From contig WHTT01000046.1 of the NCBI GenBank assembly GCA_009377605.1, positions 1 to 51,363 of the forward strand: a DNA stretch of 51,363 nt, read 5' to 3'. Below the pieces are notes generated by a model. It made no database searches and had not been told where the DNA came from. It saw nothing but the letters and a program-made list of their open reading frames with translations. Source of the DNA: Luteitalea sp. (GTDB lineage: Bacteria > Acidobacteriota > Vicinamibacteria > Vicinamibacterales > Vicinamibacteraceae). The position numbers and the translations under genes are program-made. Below, piece by piece: positions 42,642 through 51,360 of the stretch (position 1 is its first letter; every line of letters begins with the position of its first letter).

Positions 42642-43112
42642 TTATCCCTTTACGCTCGTATGATCGTGAACGATACGCCACTCACCGTCCAGGTGCCGCA
42701 GCACGAGCGTGAAGATGCCGCCAGACTCCGTGCTGTTCCTGATGAGGTGCCAGCGGCCGAGCACCCAGGCCGCGTCTCCCCCGAGCATCGTGATCTCGAG
42801 GTCCTCGAAAGCGAGCTGCCCCATCGTCTCGACGTCGCCACCGTAGCGCTTGCGGTAACGCTCGTAGGTCGCCTGCCACCCGCGGCGAACCTCGGCGCCG
42901 GAGGTGAACAGGAGATCGGGGCTTCGCCAATACGCCGCCATGAAGCGTTCGAGGTCGCCGCGATTCCAGGCGGCCACCTGTTCTTCGAGCAGCGTGCGGA
43001 CACTCCGAACCGCCGTTCCCTCGTCAGATGGGCGCGAGGCCTCCTGGGCGTGCAGCGGCAGGGCCAGAATCAGCATACTCAGGGCAACGGCAGTGAGCGC
43101 GCGTATAGACAT
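42642..43112 (-). CDS. Secreted SnoaL/DUF4440-like protein
   Basis: The 156-aa product has a signal peptide (about 1-22, ALSMLILALPLHAQ) and an NTF2-like fold: LLEEQVAAWNRGDLERFMAA starts it, followed by YWRSPDLLFTSGAEVRRGWQ, TYERYRKRYGG and the pair of strands AAWVLGRWHLIRN and GEWRIVHDHTS. DUF4440 proteins share this cone-shaped pocket; enzymes and non-enzymes both occur. Orientation is opposite to the nan operon, with a 175-bp gap (42467-42641) that shows no gene. Confidence 0.82.
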   Translation of the reverse strand: MSIRALTAVALSMLILALPLHAQEASRPSDEGTAVRSVRTLLEEQVAAWNRGDLERFMAAYWRSPDLLFTSGAEVRRGWQATYERYRKRYGGDVETMGQLAFEDLEITMLGGDAAWVLGRWHLIRNSTESGGIFTLVLRHLDGEWRIVHDHTSVKG

Positions 43113-43204
43113 GGCGACAAGGTCCTACACGTCCTTCCGAGCGCAAGAAAATTGCTGGCTGGGACTTGCGCGGCAGGAGGCTTCTAGCATAGAACGAGAG
43201 CACC

Positions 43205-44554
43205 ATGAAGCGCCGCGACTTCCTCAAAGCGGGCGGCTTTGCCGCCCTGACCCTGTCCACCCTCCCCATGCGCTCCTTTGCCCAAGCGCCACAGCGCGTG
43301 GGGCTCATTGGCTCCGGCTGGTACGGCAAGACGGACCTGCTACGCCTGGTGCAAGTGGCTCCGATCGAGGTGGTCTCGCTCTGCGACGTCGACACGGAGA
43401 TGTTGGCCAAGGCGGCCGCCCTGGTGGCGACGCGCCAGGCCTCGAAAAAGACGCCGCGCACCTACGACGACTATCGCAAGATGCTCGCCGAAAGAGATCT
43501 GGACATCGTGCTCATTGCGACGCCGGATCATTGGCACGCCCTGCCGATGATCGCGGCGGTCGAGGCCGGGGCCGATGTCTTCGTCCAGAAGCCGATCAGC
43601 GTCGACGTTGCTGAAGGTCAGGCGATGCTGGCTGCCGCCCGCAAGCATCGACGCGTGGTGCAGGTGGGAACGCAGCGACGCAGCACGCCGCATCTCGTCA
43701 ACGCGCGGGATCGGGTTGTTCGCGAAGGCAAGCTCGGCAAGATCGGTCTCGTCGAGATTTACTGCTACTACCACATGCGCGCGACAGAGAACCCGCCGGA
43801 CACGGCGCCACCCTCCTATCTCGACTACGAGATGTGGACCGGTCCCGCGCCGATGCGGCCGTACAACGAGCTGGTGCATCCGCGCAGGTGGCGCGCGTTC
43901 ATGGAGTACGGCAACGGCATCGTCGGCGATATGTGCATCCACATGTTCGACATGGTGCGATGGATGTTGGAGCTCGGCATGCCCCAGCGTGTGTCCTCGT
44001 CTGGTGGCATCCTCGTGGACAAACAGAGCAAGGCCAACATCACCGATACGCAGACCGCAACGTTCGACTATGGTGACCTACAGGTCGTGTGGACGCACCG
44101 CACGTACGGCGATCCCCCGGACCCGAAGTATCCATGGGGGGCGACCTTTTACGGAGACAAGGGCACGCTCAAGGCAAGCGTCCAAGGCTATGACTTCGTC
44201 CCGTCCGGGAAGAATGCCGGCCCACCGATTCACGAGGACGTGACATACGAGTTCGACAAGTATCCCGAGGACAAGACCGAAGAGGATCTCGAGACGCACG
44301 TGGCGCCAGCCGTCCGCGCCCACATGCGGGACTTTCTCTCCTGCATCGAGAGCCGCGGCCGACCGGTGGCCGACATCGAGCAGGGTTACATGTCGACAAC
44401 CGCCTGCATCCTGGCCAACCTGTCGCTCGAGGTGGGACGAACGCTCACCTGGGATCCGGCGAAGGGTCAGATCGTTGGCGATGAGGAGGCCAATCGGCTG
44501 CTACGCCGCCCGTACCGAGGGCCCTGGAAGCACCCGGAAGCTGACGCCGTGTGA
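43205..44554 (+). CDS. Tat-exported Gfo/Idh/MocA oxidoreductase
   Basis: The 449-aa product starts with a twin-arginine signal, MKRRDFLKAGGFAALTLSTL, then the NAD(P) motif VGLIGSGWYGKTDLLRL. IVLIATPDHWHALPMIAAVE with DVFVQKPISVDV gives the conserved QKP cofactor-site segment, and the C-terminal domain has WTGPAPMRPYNELVHPRRWR, GNGIVGDMCIHMFDMVRWML and FLSCIESRGRPVADIEQGYM. This resembles the exported sugar oxidoreductases of Acidobacteriota and Planctomycetes. It is about 20-25% like the protein at 18889-20469 by eye and lacks that protein's helical insert. It may act on hexosamines or related sugars; the substrate is unproven. Confidence 0.92.
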   Translation: MKRRDFLKAGGFAALTLSTLPMRSFAQAPQRVGLIGSGWYGKTDLLRLVQVAPIEVVSLCDVDTEMLAKAAALVATRQASKKTPRTYDDYRKMLAERDLDIVLIATPDHWHALPMIAAVEAGADVFVQKPISVDVAEGQAMLAAARKHRRVVQVGTQRRSTPHLVNARDRVVREGKLGKIGLVEIYCYYHMRATENPPDTAPPSYLDYEMWTGPAPMRPYNELVHPRRWRAFMEYGNGIVGDMCIHMFDMVRWMLELGMPQRVSSSGGILVDKQSKANITDTQTATFDYGDLQVVWTHRTYGDPPDPKYPWGATFYGDKGTLKASVQGYDFVPSGKNAGPPIHEDVTYEFDKYPEDKTEEDLETHVAPAVRAHMRDFLSCIESRGRPVADIEQGYMSTTACILANLSLEVGRTLTWDPAKGQIVGDEEANRLLRRPYRGPWKHPEADAV

Positions 44555-44565
44555 GCGTTGCGCCG

Positions 44566-47010
44566 TCAATCGCCCTGTGGCCGCGCTGCGAGCTTCTCGA
44601 AGGGGATGTCGAGAATCGGGTATTCGTCCCATGCATTGAAGTCGAAGTGCCACCACTCGGTCTCGTAGACGGTGAAGCCTTGAGCTTCCATCACCCTGCG
44701 CAGCAGGGCTCGATGCCACCGCTGCCGCGACGTACCCCCGAGGTAATCGGGGAATGAGCGGTCCGAGAACTCATCGTATCCGCTCACCATGTGCACCGCC
44801 TTCCCGGTCTCGAGCTCGTACATCGTCAAATCAACCGCGCATCCTCGATTGTGTCTGGACCCTTGCGACGGATCGGCAACGAAGATGCGCTGCGCTGGCG
44901 GCGTGGCCTCCCAGAACATCTTCGTCACGGTCCATGGGCGATACGCATCATGAATGAGTAGACCGTACCCATGGCGCTTCAGCTCTTGGTGGGCCCGCAC
45001 GACGGCTTCCGCCGCTGGCCGCTGCATCAGCGCGCGCGGCTCCGGGTAGAAGGCCGCACCCATGAAGTTGTTCGTAGTCGCGTAGCGGATGTCGTAATTG
45101 ATCGTCTCATCCAGCGACGAGAGCTCAACCAGATCAGGCGGACGCTTGCCCGCTTCGACGGGCGGCTGCGACGCCGCGGCCAGCTGGCGGAGCGCGGCCA
45201 CCGGCTGGAGCGGTGTGATGCGGAACGTGCCCTCGTCTAGACCAACCGGGCGCCGCTCGAAGCGCACGCCGGCCGCCATCACTTCAGTCGCCTGTCCCTT
45301 GGCATTCCGGATGAAGCGCAGCTTCTCTCCGTCGTAGAGACCAGACTTCGGGAACGCGAAGAGATCCGGACCGAGCTGCTCGAGTGGGTAGAGGAAGAAC
45401 CACTCGATGAGCGCGTGCAGCTTCCCTTCGCGCTCGAGAATGTAGAGCACGTTGTGATCCCATCCGTACTCGCCGATCAAGCCAATCCAGGCCTCGGGTG
45501 CAGGTGCGGGAATGGTGGCATCCTTCACGGGGCGGTAGCTGACGCCGTTCATCAAGAGCACACCGTCACCGCCCCGCTTGATCGACTGGCCATAGGCGAG
45601 CCGGTCATCGACCACGAGCTCTTCGTCCGACGCACCGCCAGATCTCAACTTCGCCTGGAAGCCCTCCATGGTCGCCACGAGCGTACCGTGGCGATCGGCC
45701 AACTCGATACGTTGCTCGCCGCCGGGCGCGACGTACGTGCCAGCCCACTGCCTGGCGGTCTCCGGCGAGACCGCCCGAGAAAGCGTCAGCTCCGGCAGCG
45801 GCTTCCCGTCGCGCACGGCAAGCAGTGACGACATGGCCTCTCGCGCGATGTGGCGCATCACCGCGTTCGCAGCATCCATGGTCGTCGCGAGCACGACACC
45901 GAGCTTCGCGTCTGGCATGGCCTGAAGCTCCGTCGCGAAGCCGTAGATTGCACCGTTGTGGCCAACCACTCGCTGGCCTTGGAGCTCGCGCACGCTGAAG
46001 CCGATGCCAAAGCCTTCGGTTGCCCCGGCGGGTGCAAACTGTGGCACCCACATCGCCTCCAGTGTTTCGGGCTCGAGGAGGGCGCCGTTCGGTCCCTGAC
46101 CTCGGCGAAAGAGCACGCTCATGAAGCGTCCGAGATCGCTCACCGTCGAATACATGCTGCCGGCCGGGGCCATGCCGAGCTCGAATGTTGGCGCCTCGAA
46201 CTGGCGGCCGAAGTAGGTCCACATGTACGCCTTTGCCAGCGCCTGGGTAACAGCCGTCGTCGGCGCAAACGTGCTGTGTTTCAGCCCGATCCGCGCAATG
46301 ACGTCCTCTTGCAGCGCTTGCACGAACGGCCTCTTCGTCAACACCTCGACGACGCGGCCAACGACCGCGATGCCGGCATTGGAATACTTTGTGTGTGTCC
46401 CAGGCCCGTAGATCAGCTCCGTGGCGTTGAGCGACTGAACGGTCTCCTCCAGCGACGGCGCGGTGTCGTCGAAGTAGTGGCCGGTTGGCGGCTCGCGCTG
46501 TAGGCCAGACCGGTGCGACATCAGGTGTCGCAGCGTGACCGGCGTTTCGAACGGATTCTTCGGGGTGAACTCCGGCAGGTACGTCGTCACCGGCTCGTCG
46601 AGATCCCCTTGGCCGCGCTCGACGAGCTGCATCACGGCAATGTCCGTGAACAGCTTCGACACCGAGCCGACGCGATACACGGTATCTTCCGTGGCGGACG
46701 TCTTGCGGTCCGGATCCGAGTACCCGAATCCCTTGGCCCAGACGATGTCTTGATCGTCGACGAGGGCGATGGAGACCGCCGGCAGGCCCTTGTCCTGCAT
46801 CTCATGCGTAATCAGGCGCTCGATACGTGCGATGGCGGCTGCGTATCGCGCCGCGCTCTCCGCCTGCGGGACCGGCTGCGCCGCGGATATGAACGCTCGA
46901 CCGGCGAAGGCGACGATGAGCAGGCTCCCCAGCATGGCGCCGCCAAGCCAGGCGATGCCCCTGCCTCGCCACCTCTGCTCCCCACTGATCGGTCGTCGCA
47001 TCGTTAACAT
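44566..47010 (-). CDS. Serine hydrolase (beta-lactamase family) fused to VanX-type D-Ala-D-Ala dipeptidase
   Basis: The 814-aa product (ATG 47010; ATG 47001 is equally possible) has a TM segment at about residues 20-42. A class C-type penicillin-recognising hydrolase follows (about 55-380): SVSK (S116-K119), YSN (HTKYSN) and HNG (VVGHNGAIYG) are in order. A beta-rich linker of about 190 residues comes next. The last 190 residues are a VanX/DdpX zinc dipeptidase with HNRGCAVD (H720, D727) and EWWH (E785, H788), all zinc and catalytic residues present. Together they could trim peptidoglycan stems and split D-Ala-D-Ala in the periplasm. Separate genes are usual. The upstream end abuts the TonB-receptor remnant. 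Confidence 0.9.
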   Translation of the reverse strand: MLTMRRPISGEQRWRGRGIAWLGGAMLGSLLIVAFAGRAFISAAQPVPQAESAARYAAAIARIERLITHEMQDKGLPAVSIALVDDQDIVWAKGFGYSDPDRKTSATEDTVYRVGSVSKLFTDIAVMQLVERGQGDLDEPVTTYLPEFTPKNPFETPVTLRHLMSHRSGLQREPPTGHYFDDTAPSLEETVQSLNATELIYGPGTHTKYSNAGIAVVGRVVEVLTKRPFVQALQEDVIARIGLKHSTFAPTTAVTQALAKAYMWTYFGRQFEAPTFELGMAPAGSMYSTVSDLGRFMSVLFRRGQGPNGALLEPETLEAMWVPQFAPAGATEGFGIGFSVRELQGQRVVGHNGAIYGFATELQAMPDAKLGVVLATTMDAANAVMRHIAREAMSSLLAVRDGKPLPELTLSRAVSPETARQWAGTYVAPGGEQRIELADRHGTLVATMEGFQAKLRSGGASDEELVVDDRLAYGQSIKRGGDGVLLMNGVSYRPVKDATIPAPAPEAWIGLIGEYGWDHNVLYILEREGKLHALIEWFFLYPLEQLGPDLFAFPKSGLYDGEKLRFIRNAKGQATEVMAAGVRFERRPVGLDEGTFRITPLQPVAALRQLAAASQPPVEAGKRPPDLVELSSLDETINYDIRYATTNNFMGAAFYPEPRALMQRPAAEAVVRAHQELKRHGYGLLIHDAYRPWTVTKMFWEATPPAQRIFVADPSQGSRHNRGCAVDLTMYELETGKAVHMVSGYDEFSDRSFPDYLGGTSRQRWHRALLRRVMEAQGFTVYETEWWHFDFNAWDEYPILDIPFEKLAARPQGD

Positions 47011-47012
47011 AG

Positions 47013-47505
47013 TCAAAAATCGACGCGGAGTCCGAGTTGTTGCCGGCGCTTCTCGTACGCTTCGATTGGCAGGCCGAAGCTCTGATGCCCAGAATCGTCG
47101 AAGAGTCGGCGTCCAGGCGCTCCAGGCCAACGAAGAAGAAGAGGCGATCTCTCACGACCGGCCCACCAAGGAAACCGCCCCAACGCTGCTATTCGAGCGG
47201 CGGCGCCTCGTCTTCGTACACGGGCGCGGCGTTCTCGAAGAAACCGGCGAAGGGCACGGCATCCCAGGCGTCGTTGCGGAAGAAGGCATACGCGCGTCCG
47301 GTGAACGTGTTGGAGCCGCTGCGCGTGATGACGTTCAGCAGCCCACCCGAGGCAGGGGACTCTGCTCGTCCGAAATCTTGCCGCGCACGGTGGCCATCGT
47401 CGTTTGCGCGGCCACGGCGGCGCTTGTGCCGAGTGACAGCGCAAGCGCCAACGCCAAAGGCCAGTGCGACGAGCGCCCCCGAGCCGTACGTCGCGAGGGC
47501 CGCAT
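47013..47505 (-). pseudogene. TonB-dependent receptor reduced by deletion to both ends
   Basis: The minus strand holds pieces of one Oar-like receptor in three frames. At the 5' end, MRPSRRTARGRSSHWPLALA continues with a signal peptide and TTMATVRGKISDEQSP. A plug piece follows, GGLLNVITRSGSNTFTGRAY to PVYEDEAPPLE, then an in-frame TAG, then QRWGGFLGGPVV and RDRLFFFVGLERLDADSS. The last piece is the true C-terminus, EKRRQQLGLRVDF, with the terminal Phe of a barrel. About 2.5 kb of barrel is missing. The ATG at 47505 overlaps the stop of the upstream gene, so it was once in that operon. Confidence 0.75.
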
Positions 47506-47906
47506 CAGCTCTTCGCGCCCTTGAACGTCCCGCTCGCAGCGAGGGTCGTCGTCCCCGGATTGAAAGCCTTCCATGTTCCCTCGAGCGCCGCGCCCTCCAG
47601 GGTGCCTTCGATCTGCACTTCCGCGCCATCGGGCGTGTCGTACTCCATGGTGACCTTCTCGCCGTCGACCACGACGGACGTGAAGGTCGCCGTGTAGCCG
47701 GCCTCTCCCGAGTCGGGCGTGGTATCGACCGTGCCTCCGAGCCCATTTTCGGCATCGTGCTCGATGGACATCGTGTACTTGCCGGTGCCCTCGCCCTCCC
47801 ATGTTCCGACCCACTTCCCGACGATACGGTCCCCTGCGTCCTGCGCACTGAGCAGGCCCAGGCTGCACACGAAGCCGACGAGTAGGAGTGACAGAGTCTT
47901 GCGCAT
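47505..47906 (-). CDS. Small secreted beta-rich protein of unknown function
   Basis: The 133-aa product starts at ATG 47906 (GAGGAG seven bases upstream), giving a signal peptide MRKTLSLLLVGFVCSLGLLS. The mature part is about 110 residues of beta strands: IVGKWVGTWEGEGTGKYTMS, TVTMEY-type alternation and GTLEGAALEGTWKAFNP, ending SGTFKGAKS. This pattern, G-x-W-x-G near the start and L-x-G-x-W later, recurs in many small secreted proteins of unknown role. It shares a TGATG overlap with the receptor pseudogene, so it was its operon partner. Confidence 0.7.
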   Translation of the reverse strand: MRKTLSLLLVGFVCSLGLLSAQDAGDRIVGKWVGTWEGEGTGKYTMSIEHDAENGLGGTVDTTPDSGEAGYTATFTSVVVDGEKVTMEYDTPDGAEVQIEGTLEGAALEGTWKAFNPGTTTLAASGTFKGAKS

Positions 47907-47952
47907 GTAGCTGCTCCTCGGAATGCGTACCATTGCCCCAGCCCGCGCGATT

Positions 47953-49506
47953 CTACCAGGTCGCTACGTCCTGAGGGCCATCCAGGGTATCGAGGAACTC
48001 GCGCACGACGTCACTCGCGTCGCGCCGGTCTCCTTCGACCGCGTAGTTCAACCGACGCATGGTTGGCTCGTCGATTCGACCGGCGATCGCCTCCAGCGCC
48101 CGGCGGATGCCCGGCTCGCGCAGCAGCGTCGCCGTGGAGACCACCGGCACCGCGTCGTACGGCGGGAAGTAGCGTCGGTCATCCTCGAGCATCGTGAGGT
48201 TCAGCGCGTCGATCAGCCCCGCCGTGGCGTCTCCGGCAATGACGTCGACACTGCCGGCAGCGAGCGCACGATAGGTCAGCGACAGCTCCATGACGCGCGG
48301 TGAGCGCTCGAAGCGGAGCCCATATGCGGCGACAAAGCCGCGATAGCCGTCGGCACGCTCGAGGAACTCGTAGCCGAAGCCAGCCTGGAGGCGGTCGTCC
48401 ACACGGGCAAGATCACTGACGGTCCGCAGCCCGAGCGTCTGCGCGTCGCGCTGGCGGACGAGGATGGCGAACGTGTTGTTGAAGCCGAGCGGGGCCAGCA
48501 GGCTGCGGCCCGTGCGTGCATACGCGTCTCGCACCAAGGCGATCACTCGCTGGCGATCGTGGGCGACCGGCTGGCGGAAGATCGCTGTGAGCGCCGTGCC
48601 CGTGTACTCGACGTAGACGTCGATCTCACCCAACGCAAGAGCACGATCGCAGATGAACGTCCCGCCGAGATTCAAGCGACGCTCGACCGACAATCCGCCG
48701 AAGCGTTCCAACGCCTGCGCGACGATCTCGCCCAGCACGATCTGCTCCGTGAAGTTCTTCGATCCGACAACGATGGTGGCGCGTGACGAGCGGCTGGGGA
48801 GCGCCAGGAGCACGGTGCCCACGCAGAGTGCGATCAGAATCGTGACCGCCGCCGCGAGCGTCCAACGTCGCCTGCGGCGCGGGGAGACCGCTCGCTCGAC
48901 GAAGGTCAGCAGCGCATCTGCGGCAAGCGCCAGGGCGGCGGCCGGCACGGCACCGGCAAGGATGACCGTCGAGTCCACCATCGACAGACCTCGGAAGATG
49001 TACTCACCCAGCCCACCGGCACCAATGGCTGCCGCGACCGTCGCCGTGCCGACGTTGATGACCGTCGCGACGCGAACACCCGCCATCATGGACGGCAAGG
49101 CCAACGGCAGCTCGACCTGCCGGAGCAGCTGTCCTGGAGTCATGCCGAGCGCAACCGCCGCCTCACGCACGTCGCGATCGACGCCCTGGATGCCTGTGAC
49201 CGTCGTTCGCAGGATGGGGAGCACGCCGTACAGAATGAGGGCGACGATGGCGGCGCGTGGACCGATGCCGCCGACCAACGGCAGCGGAATGAGGAACCCG
49301 AGCAGCGCGAGGCTCGGGATGGTCTGCACGATGTTGGCCACGACCATGAAGGGCGCGCCAATGCGCGGCCGGCGCGCCGCGATGATGCCGAGCGGCACGG
49401 CAATGGCCGCCGCCGCGAGCGTGGACGCCACAACCAGGATCAGATGCACGCCGAGCGCGGACATCACCTCGTCACGGTGCGCCACCCAAAAGGTCAACAG
49501 CCCCAT
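47953..49506 (-). CDS. OpuC-like glycine betaine/carnitine/choline ABC transporter, fused permease and binding protein
   Basis: The 517-aa product joins two usual subunits. Residues 1-235 form an OpuBB/OpuCB-type permease with five or six TM helices, including VVANIVQTIPSLALLGFLIP and the EAA loop VREAAVALGMTPGQLLRQVE. A further TM helix (about 218-238) leads to an OpuAC-type substrate-binding domain (about 245-510): IVVGSKNFTEQIVLGEIVAQ, then EIDVYVEYTGTALTAIF and a GDATAGLIDALNL segment. It imports osmoprotectants such as betaine or choline. The ATPase gene (49513-50262) is directly upstream with a 6-bp gap. Confidence 0.9.
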   Translation of the reverse strand: MGLLTFWVAHRDEVMSALGVHLILVVASTLAAAAIAVPLGIIAARRPRIGAPFMVVANIVQTIPSLALLGFLIPLPLVGGIGPRAAIVALILYGVLPILRTTVTGIQGVDRDVREAAVALGMTPGQLLRQVELPLALPSMMAGVRVATVINVGTATVAAAIGAGGLGEYIFRGLSMVDSTVILAGAVPAAALALAADALLTFVERAVSPRRRRRWTLAAAVTILIALCVGTVLLALPSRSSRATIVVGSKNFTEQIVLGEIVAQALERFGGLSVERRLNLGGTFICDRALALGEIDVYVEYTGTALTAIFRQPVAHDRQRVIALVRDAYARTGRSLLAPLGFNNTFAILVRQRDAQTLGLRTVSDLARVDDRLQAGFGYEFLERADGYRGFVAAYGLRFERSPRVMELSLTYRALAAGSVDVIAGDATAGLIDALNLTMLEDDRRYFPPYDAVPVVSTATLLREPGIRRALEAIAGRIDEPTMRRLNYAVEGDRRDASDVVREFLDTLDGPQDVATW

Positions 49507-49512
49507 TGGATG

Positions 49513-50262
49513 TCAAGGTTCCGCGACCGATTGCTGGAAGAATGGGCGCACGCGAGGATCCTCCGAGGCCGCCACACGGTCGGTCCGGTCCCAGGCCACG
49601 AGCTCGCCGCTGTCGAGCACGCCGAGCCACTCACTGAGCAAACGCGCTTCCGCGACATCGTGTGTCACGAGCACCACGGTCTTCCGCAGTCGCCGCTGGA
49701 TGCGGAGGAACTCGCGCTGGAGGTCGCGCCGGGTCAGCGAATCCAGAGCGCCGAACGGCTCGTCCATCAGCAGGATCGGCGGGTCGGCCGCCAGCGCGCG
49801 CGCCACGCCCACCCGCTGCCGTTGTCCTCCGGAGAGCTCATCCGGCCAGCGGGGCGCGAACTCGTCAGGCGGCAGGCCGACGAGCGTCAGGAGCTCTCGC
49901 GTGCGCGCCTCGAGACGCGTGGCCGACCAACCCAGCAACCGCGGCACGAGCGCGATGTTCTGCGCCACCGAGTAGTGCGGAAGCAAGCCGACGTTCTGGA
50001 GCACGTAGCCAATGCGGCGACGGAGGACGTAGGCATCCCAGGCACGTGTGTCGCGCCCCTCGACGAGCACCGTCCCCGCGGCAGGCGCCAATACACGGTT
50101 GATCAACTTGAGGAGCGTGCTCTTGCCGACGCCGCTCGCGCCTACAATGGCGACGGAAACGCCGCGCGGGACGCTGAAGGACAGATTACGCAAGACCGGT
50201 GGTCGGCCTGGGTGTGTGAAGGAAACCGATTCGAAGGCAATCGCAGGAGACGCAGGGTCCAC
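49513..50262 (-). CDS. opuCA: ABC transporter ATP-binding protein (OpuCA-like)
   Basis: The 249-aa product has Walker A GASGVGKSTLLKLIN (about 36-50), the Q loop LQNVGLLPHYSV, signature LSGGQRQRV, Walker B ILLMDEPFGALD and the H loop VLVTHDVAEA. It lacks the C-terminal CBS pair of some OpuCA proteins. The family energises osmoprotectant uptake. The gene precedes the fused permease/binding protein by six bases, so the pair is a complete importer. Confidence 0.9.
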   Translation of the reverse strand: MDPASPAIAFESVSFTHPGRPPVLRNLSFSVPRGVSVAIVGASGVGKSTLLKLINRVLAPAAGTVLVEGRDTRAWDAYVLRRRIGYVLQNVGLLPHYSVAQNIALVPRLLGWSATRLEARTRELLTLVGLPPDEFAPRWPDELSGGQRQRVGVARALAADPPILLMDEPFGALDSLTRRDLQREFLRIQRRLRKTVVLVTHDVAEARLLSEWLGVLDSGELVAWDRTDRVAASEDPRVRPFFQQSVAEP

Positions 50263-50278
50263 CGGGCCGATGATAGCA

Positions 50279-50369
50279 GGTAGGACGCCTCGCCGAGAGG
50301 TCCTGACGGCGCCTTCGGCGAACGCGCCCTACCATCGGCGGTGGGTCGGGACGCCTCGCCGAGGCGTCC
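50279..50369. repeat. Palindromic repeat pair before the DinB gene
   Basis: GGTAGGACGC (50279-50288) pairs with GCGCCCTACC (50324-50333), with one mismatch, and encloses CGCCTCGCCGAGAGG and GGCGCCTTCGGCG. A second perfect palindrome, GGACGCCTCG-C-CGAGGCGTCC, lies at 50349-50369. Both share the CGCCTCGCCGAGG core seen near 37850. A family of dispersed palindromic elements is inferred. Confidence 0.65.
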
Positions 50370-50394
50370 GTTAGTCTTGGAAAGAGGTAAGAAA

Positions 50395-50889
50395 ATGGGA
50401 GGACGGAAGACGGACATGCAGGACAAATCGCTTCGCCAGCATCTCGCCGAGCTGCTCGACGGTGGCCAAGCCCATCTCGAGCTCGAGGATGTGCTGGCTG
50501 ACGCGCCCTTCGATGCCTGGGGCAAACGTCCACCGGGCGCGCCGTACACGCTGTGGCAGTTGCTCGAGCACTTACGGATCTGTCAATGGGACATTCTCGA
50601 GTTCAGCCGGCGCCGCGAGCACGTCTCGCCGGAGCACCCTCGCGGGTATTGGCCGCCGCGCGACGGCCCGCCAAACGAGGAAGCCGTCGCCACGAGCCTC
50701 GAGGCATGCCGCCGCGATCTACAAGCTATGCTTGCGCTGGTTCGAGATCCGAAGACGGATGTGTTTGCGCGAATCCCGTGGGGCGATGGACAGACGCTCC
50801 TCCGAGAGGCGATGTTGCTCGCCGATCACAACGCGTATCATCTCGGCCAGTTCGTGCTCCTGCGCAAGCTCCTGGGCGAATGGCGGTGA
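50395..50889 (+). CDS. DinB-family protein
   Basis: The 164-aa product is a four-helix DinB/DfsB-type protein: LRQHLAELLDGGQAHLELED is the first helix, LWQLLEHLRICQWDILEFSR supplies the first metal-site His (LEHL), and MLLADHNAYHLGQFVLLRKL the HxxxH pair of the last helix. Such proteins may bind a divalent metal and act as thiol-dependent transferases; this one's role is unknown. ATG 50395 follows an AAGAGG site; ATG 50416 is an alternative. Confidence 0.85.
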   Translation: MGGRKTDMQDKSLRQHLAELLDGGQAHLELEDVLADAPFDAWGKRPPGAPYTLWQLLEHLRICQWDILEFSRRREHVSPEHPRGYWPPRDGPPNEEAVATSLEACRRDLQAMLALVRDPKTDVFARIPWGDGQTLLREAMLLADHNAYHLGQFVLLRKLLGEWR

Positions 50890-50897
50890 AGGGAGGA

Positions 50898-51239
50898 TCA
50901 TGCGGTCCGCATGACTCGCCTGATCGCCTGCGCCAGCTTCTGCCACTTCGATTCTTCCCGCGTCAATTGTCTGCGTCCCGCTGGGGTGAGGCGGTAGTAC
51001 TTGGCCGTGCGATTGCGATCTGGCATGGGCTGCCATTTGGACGCAATCCACCCCTTGCGGTGTAAGCGATGCAGGGCGGGGTACAGCGACCCGTGCTCGA
51101 CCTGCAGCACCTCGTCTGAGGTCCGCTGGATGTGCTTGGCGATGGCGTGGCCATGTGCCGGCCCGAACAGCAGCGTCCGAAGGACGAGCATGTCGAGCGT
51201 TCCCTGCAAGAGCTCGATGCGATCCTGTTCCTTTGGCAT
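50898..51239 (-). CDS. PadR-family transcriptional regulator
   Basis: The 113-aa product is a PadR winged-helix protein: [40 protein letters not shown], then [20 protein letters not shown] and a short C-terminal helix with [22 protein letters not shown] 51239 gives the family N-terminus [16 protein letters not shown]. In Acidobacteriota such PadR genes often stand before an ADOP permease; downstream of this gene lies the convergent DinB gene, so any target must be elsewhere. Confidence 0.9.
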   Translation of the reverse strand: MPKEQDRIELLQGTLDMLVLRTLLFGPAHGHAIAKHIQRTSDEVLQVEHGSLYPALHRLHRKGWIASKWQPMPDRNRTAKYYRLTPAGRRQLTREESKWQKLAQAIRRVMRTA

Positions 51240-51315
51240 GACTCTAGTGGCTAGGGTAGACAGTCTGCCCTCCATCACGTGCCACTGTCAACCGGAGACC
51301 TCGGCGGATGTCAAG

Positions 51316-51360
51316 GCGAAATAGAAATGTCCCCGTTCTTAGCGAAATAGAAATGTCCCC
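51316..51360. mobile_element. Two 19-bp direct repeats, probable insertion-sequence end
   Basis: GCGAAATAGAAATGTCCCC occurs at 51316-51334 and 51342-51360, 7 bp apart. Repeated short terminal blocks of this kind, with an AAATAGAAATGTCCCC core, resemble the ends of IS21-like elements, from general experience. The rest of the element would lie outside the window. Confidence 0.55.
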
